This document shows, piece by piece, positions 8,129 through 16,900 of a DNA stretch of 64,000 nucleotides. Every line of letters begins with the position of its first letter. Within the stretch, counting starts at the first letter, position 1. The DNA comes from Paraburkholderia adhaesiva. GTDB taxonomy: Bacteria; Pseudomonadota; Gammaproteobacteria; Burkholderiales; Burkholderiaceae. The notes beneath the pieces are model-generated. The model worked only from the letters and a program-made list of their open reading frames with translations. It ran no database searches and was not told where the DNA came from. The stretch covers positions 2,456,501 to 2,520,500 of the forward strand of contig NZ_JAJEJQ010000001.1 of assembly GCF_021390575.1 (NCBI RefSeq). The letters run 5' to 3'. A program made the position numbers and the translations under genes.

Positions 8129-8869
8129 TTAAAGCGACGCGGACGCCATACGGATATCCGAAATGAACCGCCTCGCACGTGGATGCTCAGGCCGGGCGAA
8201 AAACCGCTCCGGTGCGGCGCGCTCCAGTATTTCGCCGTGATCCATGAACAGCACCCGGTCGGTCACTTCCCGCGCGAAACCCATCTCGTGCGTCACGACC
8301 ACCATCGTCATGCCGTCGCGCGCAAGACTCTTCATGACCTGCAGAACCTCGCCCACCATTTCCGGATCAAGCGCAGATGTGGGTTCGTCGAACAGCATCA
8401 CGGGCGGCTGCATCGTCAGTGCACGCGCGATCGCCACGCGCTGCTGCTGGCCGCCTGACAGCTCCGACGGGAACGCGTTCGCTTTGTGTGCAAGTCCCAC
8501 GCGATCGAGCAGCGCCAGCGCACGCTCGCGTGCCTCCTGCCTCGTGGCGCGTTTCAGGTGCACCGGCGCGATCGTGCAGTTTTCGAGCGCGCTCAGATGC
8601 GGGAACAGATTGAACTGCTGGAACACGAAACCGATGTGCGAGCGGAACGCGTCGATATCGAGCCCGCGGCGATGAATATCGTCGCCGTCGAGCAGGATGC
8701 GTCCCGAGTCGATCGGCTCCAGCCGGTTGAGGGTGCGGATCAGCGTCGATTTGCCCGAACCCGACGGTCCGCAGATCACCACGACCTCGCCCCTGGCGAA
8801 GGTTTCGCTGATATTGACCAGCGCGTGGTATCGACCGTACCACTTGTTGACGTTGTCGAACTGGATCAT
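8129..8869 (-). CDS. Polar amino-acid ABC transporter, ATP-binding protein
   Basis: A 246-residue ATPase of the GlnQ/GltL type that drives uptake of a polar amino acid. It carries a Walker [10 protein letters not shown] near residue 35, a Q-loop at [12 protein letters not shown], the signature [15 protein letters not shown], a Walker B with [13 protein letters not shown], and an H-loop at VVVTHEMGF. It begins [12 protein letters not shown]. The ATG overlaps the TGA of the permease gene by four bases, so translation is coupled. It is the last gene of a four-gene minus-strand operon: binding protein, two permeases, ATPase. Confidence 0.95.
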   Translation of the reverse strand: MIQFDNVNKWYGRYHALVNISETFARGEVVVICGPSGSGKSTLIRTLNRLEPIDSGRILLDGDDIHRRGLDIDAFRSHIGFVFQQFNLFPHLSALENCTIAPVHLKRATRQEARERALALLDRVGLAHKANAFPSELSGGQQQRVAIARALTMQPPVMLFDEPTSALDPEMVGEVLQVMKSLARDGMTMVVVTHEMGFAREVTDRVLFMDHGEILERAAPERFFARPEHPRARRFISDIRMASASL

Positions 8870-9582
8870 GAAGTGGCCATTGCTGTTGCGTTGTACTCGG
8901 TCTGGCGCGCAGACCGGTGCTCCAGCCAGAACGCAAACCGCGAAAGGGAAAAACACAGTACGAAGTAAGTCAAGCCGAGGATCAGATAGATGGACGTGGG
9001 ATAGATGAATACCTGCGTATTGATCTGCGTGGCCACGAAGGACACTTCCGCGAGGCCAATGATGTAGCCCAGTGACGTCTCCTTGATGGTCGAGATGAAC
9101 TGGTTGACCAGCGAAGGCAGCATGTGACGCAGCGCCTGCGGCAGGATCGCGAGCTGCATGGCCGCGATCCACGGCAAACCGAGCGAGCGCGCACTCTCCA
9201 TCTGGCCGCGCGGCAGACCCATAATGCCGGCGCGCACGATTTCGGCCAGGTAACAGCTATCGAACAACACCAGCGCCATCAGCATCGTGGCGAACTGCCC
9301 CGTCTGGATACCCGTGACGCTCGGCAGGAAGAAGTACGCCCAGAACACCACCATGAGCAGCGGAGTACCGCGAACGACGAACACCAGCGTCGTCACTGGC
9401 CAGCGCAGCCAACGCCACGGGCTTACGCGGGCGAGTCCGAGCAGCAGGCCGAGCGGCATCGCGAGCAACAAGCCGAGCGTTGCCAGCACAAGGGTCAGTG
9501 CAAGCCCGCCCAGCGGGCCTTGCGGAAATCGGCCGACCAGAAAATAGAGCCCGTATGTCCGGATCACGTCGATGAACGTCAT
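8866..9582 (-). CDS. Polar amino-acid ABC transporter, permease 2 (GltK-like)
   Basis: A 238-residue inner-membrane permease of the HisM/GltK family. The binding-protein-dependent loop, about residues 140-180, reads [20 protein letters not shown] followed by [20 protein letters not shown], which is the EAA-type coupling motif. About five membrane helices are visible, beginning [20 protein letters not shown]. It sits 10 bases after the first permease and overlaps the ATPase start. Confidence 0.93.
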   Translation of the reverse strand: MTFIDVIRTYGLYFLVGRFPQGPLGGLALTLVLATLGLLLAMPLGLLLGLARVSPWRWLRWPVTTLVFVVRGTPLLMVVFWAYFFLPSVTGIQTGQFATMLMALVLFDSCYLAEIVRAGIMGLPRGQMESARSLGLPWIAAMQLAILPQALRHMLPSLVNQFISTIKETSLGYIIGLAEVSFVATQINTQVFIYPTSIYLILGLTYFVLCFSLSRFAFWLEHRSARQTEYNATAMATS

Positions 9583-9592
9583 GTCGGAATAC

Positions 9593-10288
9593 TTATGATG
9601 TTCGCGATGGGAAGCGGTGGTGATAACCGCTCGCGAGCGCGGAGATCAGCAGCGACACCGCCAGATAGCTCACAGTCGCAAACGTGAATGCCTCGAAGCT
9701 GCGAAACGTGGCACTTTCCACCTTGGCTGCCTGATACATGAGTTCCGCCGTACCGATGACGGTGGCGATGCTGGTGTCCTTCCAGATGTTGAGCGTCTGC
9801 GAGAGCAACGGCGGCACGGCGACACGCAGCGCCTGCGGCAGCACGACGAGACGCATCGATGCGAGCCACGGCAGGCCGAGCGCGCGCGCCGCTTCGAACT
9901 GAACGGTCGGGACAGCGCGAATGCCGCTGCGCACGTCTTCGGCGATGAATGCGGCGTAATACAGCGTGATTGCGACCACCGCTGCGATCGTCTCGACGTC
10001 GTGTGCGTAGAGCCATTGCCTCGCCGCGTCGGGAAGCAGTTCGGGGGCGCCGAAGTACCAGAACAACAGATGCGCGAGCAGTGGCACATTGCGCTGCGAC
10101 TCGACGAACACGCTACCGAGGCCACGCATCGGCGCGAAAGGCGACAGACGCGCGAGTGCGATCAACGTGCCAAGCGAAAGGGCGAGGACAAACGTCGCCC
10201 CCAGCAAGGTCAGCGACAGCCGTAGACCGGCCAGCAACATCGCCTGGTAAGGGCCCGAGAGCAGGATCGACAGATCGAATGGCGGCAT
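9593..10288 (-). CDS. Polar amino-acid ABC transporter, permease 1 (GltJ-like)
   Basis: A 231-residue permease of the same family as its neighbour. The start MPPFDLSILLSG is chosen over an upstream ATG at 10327 whose extra 13 residues are polar and not family-like. The coupling loop reads VQFEAARALGLPWLASMRLV, then LPQALRVAVPPLLSQTLNIW. The two permeases probably form a heterodimer, as in glutamate/aspartate importers. The binding-protein gene ends 87 bases upstream. Confidence 0.92.
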   Translation of the reverse strand: MPPFDLSILLSGPYQAMLLAGLRLSLTLLGATFVLALSLGTLIALARLSPFAPMRGLGSVFVESQRNVPLLAHLLFWYFGAPELLPDAARQWLYAHDVETIAAVVAITLYYAAFIAEDVRSGIRAVPTVQFEAARALGLPWLASMRLVVLPQALRVAVPPLLSQTLNIWKDTSIATVIGTAELMYQAAKVESATFRSFEAFTFATVSYLAVSLLISALASGYHHRFPSRTS

Positions 10289-10375
10289 GGGAGAACGCAA
10301 AGCGGTAGAACGGCGGCAGCCCACCATCGAAGCGCCTGGTGGGCTGCCGCAGACGAGACAGTGCCGGTGTGCCTG

Positions 10376-11224
10376 TTAGCCGGTGACCTTGTCGTCGTCG
10401 ATCTTGTCGGTTTCGATCCTGAAGTTGCGCGGACCGAATTTCAGCTTGCTGTCCTTGCCATACCACTTGTCGTAGAGACGATTGGCCTCGCCCGACGCTT
10501 CCAGTTCGCGGAGTTCGCCGTCGATGGCGGTCTTGAGCGCCGGCTCGCCCTTTCGGACACCCAGTGCGAGCGGCTCGACGTTCAAGTTCTGCGGCAGGAT
10601 TTCATACTCGGAAGCGCGCGGGCCGAGCTTGTGGATGTCGTCGTACAGTGACGATTCGTCGTTCACGTAGGCCACGCCCTTGCCTTGCTGCAACGCCTGG
10701 AATGCCTGCTGGGTGGTTTCGAATGTGACGACCTGCGCCGTCGGCACCACGCGCAGCAGGTTAGGCACCTGCGTGCCGCCCTTGACCGTCAACACGCGCT
10801 TGCCGGCCAGATCAGGGATGCTGTGGATGCCGCTGGACTTCACAACCAGCACTTTGGATCCAGTGATGAAGTGCGTCAGCCCGAAATCGATCTGCGACTC
10901 GCGTTCCTTGTTGTGCGTGAGCGAGGCCGCCAGCACATCGACATGGCCCTGTTGCAGTTCGGGAATACGCGCGGCCACCGAGAGTTGCTTGAATACCGGC
11001 TTCACGCCGAGCTTCTTCGCCACATCTTTGGCAAGATCGATTTCGTAGCCGATATAGTCGCGCGTCTGCGGATCGATGAAGCTGTTCGGCTCATCGGTGC
11101 CGAGTACGCCGAAGACAATTTCACCCTTCTGCTTGATGTCTGCGAGCTGGTCGGCATGAGCGGCCGCGGTACCGAAAGCGACGACACCGGCGACAAGAAC
11201 CTTAAGCAACGGCGGAATACGCAT
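10376..11224 (-). CDS. Polar amino-acid ABC transporter, periplasmic substrate-binding protein (family 3)
   Basis: A 282-residue periplasmic protein. The signal peptide MRIPPLLKVLVAGVVAFGTA ends near AAHA (about residue 23). The mature part shows the family-3 pattern: LADIKQKGEIVFGVLGTDEP, YIGYEIDLAKDVAKKLGVKP, DVLAASLTHNKERESQIDFG, VLTVKGGTQVPNLLRVVPTA and a late YDKWYG. It is the first gene of the importer operon. Glutamate/aspartate or a related polar amino acid is likely from the GltIJKL-like layout, but specificity is not proven. It has a weak ribosome-binding site (GGAGAT) upstream. Confidence 0.93.
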   Translation of the reverse strand: MRIPPLLKVLVAGVVAFGTAAAHADQLADIKQKGEIVFGVLGTDEPNSFIDPQTRDYIGYEIDLAKDVAKKLGVKPVFKQLSVAARIPELQQGHVDVLAASLTHNKERESQIDFGLTHFITGSKVLVVKSSGIHSIPDLAGKRVLTVKGGTQVPNLLRVVPTAQVVTFETTQQAFQALQQGKGVAYVNDESSLYDDIHKLGPRASEYEILPQNLNVEPLALGVRKGEPALKTAIDGELRELEASGEANRLYDKWYGKDSKLKFGPRNFRIETDKIDDDKVTG

Positions 11225-11521
11225 GTGATCTCCATTTCTCGTTAGGTGGACGGAGCCACTCTATGGTGCGGGGCACCAGAAGGGAACGAAGAAATTGGGA
11301 TAAACAAATGACGCAACCTCACGCGCGAAGGCATCTGCTGAGCGGAGAGAGGATGCGATGGTATTTCCGACGGTATGCGCGCGGACCGGGGACGCCCTCG
11401 CATTGCAGCACAAGCGCTTGCAATACGACTCAACGTGTGTGCGAAAGGGCCGTTATCAGCGGCGGCGCACAGAAAACGCGTATGGGCCGCGCGAGAGCGA
11501 ACTGAGCGCCCTGTCGCCCCG
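11225..11521. other. Intergenic region between the importer and pbpC
   Basis: No gene is supported here. It holds the presumed promoter of the importer operon and a short hairpin TGGTGC-GGG-GCACCA at 11264-11278. No convincing terminator for either side is visible. Confidence 0.6.
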
Positions 11522-13930
11522 CTACCGAGCCTCGATCGTCACGCGATCGTATCGCCCGCTTTCATCGAACGCGGTGATCGCATATTCACCGGGCTTGGGG
11601 AACTGCACGGTCCATCCGCTCGCCGCCGCGGCACGCCCTGCAAGCGTCCCGTTCACCAGCCAGCCGACGACACCCCGCGCACCGATCACACCCATATGTA
11701 CCTGTGGCGCAGCGGCGCCATACGCACTCCGCACGACCTCACCTGAACTCGCGCCAGTAATGGCGAGGCGCCCTGCGCCGCCAGCCGGCGGCGCACAGCC
11801 AGGTGCCCAGCGCGGCGGATCAAGCCGACGGCTCTGTTCATCGAGCCATGGCTCGAGCGCCACAGGCCACAATGGGCTTTCTACTTGCCGCAACGGATGA
11901 TCCGTACAGTCCGACGTTGCGCGCAGTCCAGTCACGGTGTCGATGGCGTAACGCAGGATCGGCTCGCCGCCGCGAACCGGATCGGGGAAAGTGGGCGGAG
12001 CCACGCCGGCGAGCAACCATGCCCGGCGCTGCACGGCGCACAGCGCGTCGGGCTGCGCGCCAACGACATTGCCAAGCGGCCAGCAGATCTGCGCCTGAGT
12101 CACATCCGGCGGCGGTTCGCGGTGCGAGGTCACGACGGCGTCGGGCAGCGCCGAGAAGACGCTCATCATCAATGGCGTCGCGGCGTTCGCACCGAAGTAG
12201 CCGGGGTTCGGCGTCCCGTCCGGCCGCCCGATCCATACGCCCACCGTATAGCGATCCGTCACGCCTATCGACCACGCATCGCGAAAGCCAAAGCTCGTCC
12301 CCGTCTTCCACGCGATGCCACGCGACGTGCCGCGCTCTCCGATCGCGCGCCCAAGCGGGCCACCGGTCTCCAGAATATCGCGCACGATGTACGCGGCACC
12401 GGCGCTCATGATGCGGTGCTCGTCGAGCGGAGCATCAGGCGTGAGGCGCGGCGAGCCCGCCATGCCGCCACGCGCAAGCGATGCATAGGCACCCACGAGA
12501 TTTTCGAGCGTCGTATCGGCGCCGCCGAGAATCACCGCGAGATTCGGCGTTGCCCCGCGCGGAAAGCGCAGTTTCAGGCCACCCTGCCTCAGCTTGCCGA
12601 CGAAGCGGTCCGGGCCGTATTGATCGAGCACCTGCACCGCCGGTACGTTCAGTGAACGCGTCAGCGCTTCAGACACGCTCACTGCGCCGCTGAACGACTG
12701 CTGAAAGTTGCCTGGCTGATAGCCGCCAAACGACTGCGGCACATCATTTAGTAGCGACTCCGAATCGATTATCCCGGCGTCGAGCGCAAAGCCATAGAGA
12801 AAGGGCTTGAGCGTCGAACCCGGCGAGCGCCATGCGCGCACCATGTCGACGTGGCTCGCTCGCTCGAGATCGCTGAAGTCGGCCGAGCCGGCGTAGGCGC
12901 GAACTTCGAGCGTCGCGTTGTCGATGACGAGCGCCGCGCTCGAAGCATGACGCGGCAGCGTGCGCACACGCTCGAGTAATAGCGCTTCGACCGTCGTTTG
13001 CAGATCCGCGTCGATCGTGCTCGTCACACGCAGCTTGCCACGCGCGCCGCGTCTCAGCCGCTCCGCCAGCAGCGGTGCGAGCATGGGCTCCCGGATCGTC
13101 TGCGCATAAACTGGCTCCGTAAGGGCATCGGCAATGTCTGGCGCCGCCCAACGATCCGCCATCCGGTGCAGCACTTTGTCTCGTGCCTGTCGAGCCCGTT
13201 CTGGATAGCGGTCGGGACGCAGCAACGATGGCGCTTGCGGCAGCACCGCGAGCATCGCGGCCTCGGCGTGGCTCATATTCAAAGGCGGCTTGCCGATATA
13301 GGCACGGCTCGCCGCATCGACACCTTCGAGCACACCGCCCATCGGTGCGTAATTCAAATAGAGCGAGAGAATTTCCCGCTTCGAGAGGTGTGCCTCGAGT
13401 TGAAGCGCGCGAAGGATCTGGTTCAGCTTGCCGGCCATCGTGTGTGGCGTCGGGTCGATCATGCGTGCAACCTGCATCGTGATCGTCGAGCCGCCCGACA
13501 CAATGTGACCGTGCCATATCCACTGCGCGCCAGCCCGCACCAGCGCGAACGGGTTAATACCCGGGTGCCACCAGAACGCCCGGTCCTCGTAACCGATGAC
13601 CGCCTCGACGTACAGAGGTGAAACCTGGTTAAGCGCGACGGGATTGCGCCAGATATACAGCTTGTCCGGAAACGCGCGCAGCGGTGTGCCATCGCGCGCC
13701 GTGACGATCAGCGAGAACGGCGCGGAGCGCCCCGGCGTCGGCAGCGGATAGAGACGGTCGGCGGCGACCGCGACGAGGCCGACCGCCACGACAACTGATG
13801 CGCCGATCCGCAACGCGCGCGACGCACGTGCGCGGACCAGCAGACGTTGCATGCTGCGACGCAGACAGGCGCAGCGGCCCGCCCAGCGCGAGCGCACGGA
13901 CGCTGCCGTGCGATCCCCATCGTTGGACAC
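11522..13930 (-). CDS. pbpC: Penicillin-binding protein 1C
   Basis: A bifunctional class-A penicillin-binding protein of about 802 residues. It has an N-terminal membrane anchor, a GT51 glycosyltransferase domain (VIGYEDRAFWWHPGIN and SGGSTITMQVAR), a transpeptidase domain with the serine motif SPGSTLKPF (Ser about 372) and KTGTSFGFRD, and the PBP1C-specific C-terminal domain ending DRVTIEAR. It lies 16 bases after yfhM, the conserved pbpC-yfhM pairing in which a macroglobulin and a peptidoglycan-repair enzyme cooperate in the periplasm. The start is uncertain: GTG at 13930 is used because it is the first start beyond the yfhM stop, but its AGAGGA is very close. ATG 13852 and the overlapping ATG 14008 are alternatives. 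Confidence 0.92.
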   Translation of the reverse strand: MSNDGDRTAASVRSRWAGRCACLRRSMQRLLVRARASRALRIGASVVVAVGLVAVAADRLYPLPTPGRSAPFSLIVTARDGTPLRAFPDKLYIWRNPVALNQVSPLYVEAVIGYEDRAFWWHPGINPFALVRAGAQWIWHGHIVSGGSTITMQVARMIDPTPHTMAGKLNQILRALQLEAHLSKREILSLYLNYAPMGGVLEGVDAASRAYIGKPPLNMSHAEAAMLAVLPQAPSLLRPDRYPERARQARDKVLHRMADRWAAPDIADALTEPVYAQTIREPMLAPLLAERLRRGARGKLRVTSTIDADLQTTVEALLLERVRTLPRHASSAALVIDNATLEVRAYAGSADFSDLERASHVDMVRAWRSPGSTLKPFLYGFALDAGIIDSESLLNDVPQSFGGYQPGNFQQSFSGAVSVSEALTRSLNVPAVQVLDQYGPDRFVGKLRQGGLKLRFPRGATPNLAVILGGADTTLENLVGAYASLARGGMAGSPRLTPDAPLDEHRIMSAGAAYIVRDILETGGPLGRAIGERGTSRGIAWKTGTSFGFRDAWSIGVTDRYTVGVWIGRPDGTPNPGYFGANAATPLMMSVFSALPDAVVTSHREPPPDVTQAQICWPLGNVVGAQPDALCAVQRRAWLLAGVAPPTFPDPVRGGEPILRYAIDTVTGLRATSDCTDHPLRQVESPLWPVALEPWLDEQSRRLDPPRWAPGCAPPAGGAGRLAITGASSGEVVRSAYGAAAPQVHMGVIGARGVVGWLVNGTLAGRAAAASGWTVQFPKPGEYAITAFDESGRYDRVTIEAR

Positions 13931-13946
13931 GATCCTCTGCTGACTG

Positions 13947-16900
13947 TCAGTTGGCCGTCGCCGACGCAGCGTGGGCTTGCTCGGCCGCCCCGGAAGATCC
14001 GACCTCATTCGCAGCGCCAGCGGTCGCAGCCGGCGCAGCAGTGTCGACGATTGTCATTTTCGTCTGCGGATCCAGCACGCCGAAGACATCCGGTCGGTAC
14101 ATGTCCTGCGCAAAGACCGGCGGCACCGTGTACTGCCCAGGCGTCACGACGCGCGCCCGGTAAAACAGTTCTTGATCGCCCCAGCCGAGCTTCATCGCAG
14201 CAACGAAGCGATCATCGCGGAACTCGACGTGCTGGATGCGGTTGCTCTGCATCGCCTCGTTCACGTCGGTGCCGCCCACCTTGAGACTATCGCCGTTTTC
14301 GCCCTGAACCAGATTTGCGTTCTCGATTTCGAGGCCGGCCGGTATCCGGTCGACGACGAGCGCCGAGGCCGTCACGTAGTCGTTTGCACGCACATGCAGA
14401 TGGACGAGCACCGTATCGCCGACCTTTAGCGGCGCGTTGCCGAGCGGGGCGCCGTTAGCCTTCAGATACTCCCGTGACAGCGTGATTTGCGCGCTGCCAC
14501 TAGCGGGCGGCTTCGGCGCTTGCACCGGGTTGCCGCTCAACGAGAGTTCCACGAACAGGTGCTGATCCGACGGATTCGTCACGGTCAGCCCCTGAGCGAA
14601 CTCCGTAGCGCTGACGTCCGCGAACTGTGTCTTCGCGCTGTCGACGGTACGCGTATTACCCGCGCTGGTGATCGTCATGCTCCACGGCTTCGGCTCTTGC
14701 GCTCCCAGCGCCTGCCCAAGGCGAAACAGCGCGAGACGCTCCTGCGTGCTGAAATAGTCGCCCCCTCTCACAGCGATCGCACTCTGCACGCGACCCAGCA
14801 ACATCGCCGCGTCCGGCACCTTGATGTGGTCGCGATCGAGCAGAACATACTGCATCGCCAGATCACGCACATCGCTGCCGTAGTCCCACCACCAGTAACC
14901 CGTCCGGCGCTCCATCTTGAGCCCCTGCGTGATCGCCTGCTGGCTGCGCGCAGTGTCGCCCATCAGGTTCAACGCGATGCCAAGCTCGACGAGCGAAAGT
15001 CCCGAATTCGCCTGCGCGCGCTGATCGAACAGCAAGCGCAGTGTCGCTATCGGTGCACGGCGCTCTCGGGCGAGCACATACCCGGCCTGGACGAGCCCCT
15101 CATAGGTGCGATTGTTTCGCGAGACGTCGTCGATCAGGCGGCGCAGATCGTCAGGCGTCAGGACGCGCGCGGGCAACGGTGTAATCTGCGCGCTGCCCTC
15201 CTGCAAACTGCGCAGCAGATAGTCCATCGCCTTGTTGTAGAGCGCGTCGGGCACGGTGAAGCCTTGTGCGCGCGCGTCCTGGAGAAAGCCGGTCACATAG
15301 GTGGACAGCCAGAAGTCGTCCTGCGCGCCGCCCCACAGGCTGAAACCGCCGCGAGCCGACTGATAGCCGCCCAGCTTGCCGAGCGCGAAATCGATCCGCT
15401 GTGCGCGCTCGTCGCGCGTGTAGACCTTGAGGCCGTAGCGCCGCGCCGCCGCCTCGTCGACGAAAAGCCAGGGATAGGCGCTGCTCGTTGTCTGCTCGGC
15501 ACAGCCGTACGGATATTCGAGCAGCCACTTGACGGCCGCCTTTACATCGATCGGAGGCACGTTCGACCCGAACAGATGAGCCGACAGCGAGCCCGGATAG
15601 AAGCCCATGACGGCGGGATCGCGAATCGTAATCGTCGCGCCTGGATCGACCGTGTAGCGCAGTGTCTTCTGTGTCGACGGCGTAGGCGCTTCCACTTCGA
15701 GCGCGTAGTGGCGAGTGAGCGCGACGCCCGCGCCCTGCACCGACACGTCGATCGCATGCAAACCGATCTGCTCGCCGGCGTCGACGCTATAGCGCAACGT
15801 CGTTTTCTGCTGGGCGCTCAATGTCACTTCGCGCGAGCCGTTCTGCACGCTAAGGCCGCCCTTCGCCTTCACATCGACCTTGAACGTTCCGGCGCTGCCC
15901 GTGAGGTTCTGCAGGTCAAGCGCGAACGTCGAGCGGTCGTCGAAGTTCAGATAGCGCGGCATCGACAACTCGGCGATCACCGGCGCCGCCACGACCATGT
16001 CCTGACTCTGGCTGCCGAAACGGTCGGCAGTCGCAACAACAGCCGAAAGCCGCAGCGTGCCGTTGAAATCGGGCAGCGTGAGCGGAATCTCTGCTTCACC
16101 GTTCGCATCGAGCGTGACGGGACCGGTGAACAGGTCGACGAGCTTCACCTTCTTCGGCAGATCCTGGGTCGTTTTCGGCGCGGTGTCGCCACCCCACTTC
16201 AGCTTGCCCTTCTTGCCGGCCATTTTCTCGATCAGGCGACCGTAGATGTCGTGCAGGTCGGCGCCATAGGCGAGCTTGCCGAAGAACGCCTCGAACGGAT
16301 CGGGAACCGGAAACTTCGTGATATTGAGAATCCCGACGTCGACGGCCGCCAGCGTCACCATCGCGTTCTGTCCTTTCGCCGCCGGCACCTTCACCTTGAC
16401 CTTCACGACGGACTCGGACTTCACCTTCGCCGGCGCTTCGATCGTCATATCGAGCTTACGGTCCTGGCGCGCGAGCGGTAGCTGAATCAGGCCGAGCGCG
16501 CGCGTCGGCGTGACGAGGTCGCCTTCGTTGCCGGGACGCAGCACCATCACGTTCACGTACAGATCGTGCCGCTGCCACGCCCGGTCGACCGGAATGTCGA
16601 CTGTACTGCTCGCGCCGTCGATCTTCACGCGCTTCGTCCACAGCGTGTGATCGCCGTCGACCGTAATCAGCGCCGCGCCGGCGTGCGGCGGCGTGATCGT
16701 AAGGTGCGCCGTGTCGCCGCTCTGGTACGCATCGCGGTCGAGCTTCAGCGCCACGCGGTCGGGACGCTGGCCCGCCTGTTCGTCGCTCTGGGCATCCCAT
16801 CCCGCGTAGAAGCGATAGCGCTGCGTCAGACCAGTGGCCGCGTCGAACAGTTCGAGGCGGTAACGGCCATATTTGACAGGCACACGCACCTTCGCGCGGC

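Noticed and set aside
14487..16481. Plus-strand frame of 664 residues opposite yfhM
   Set aside because: Antisense to a secure gene with an intact thioester motif. Composition typical of GC-driven open frames.
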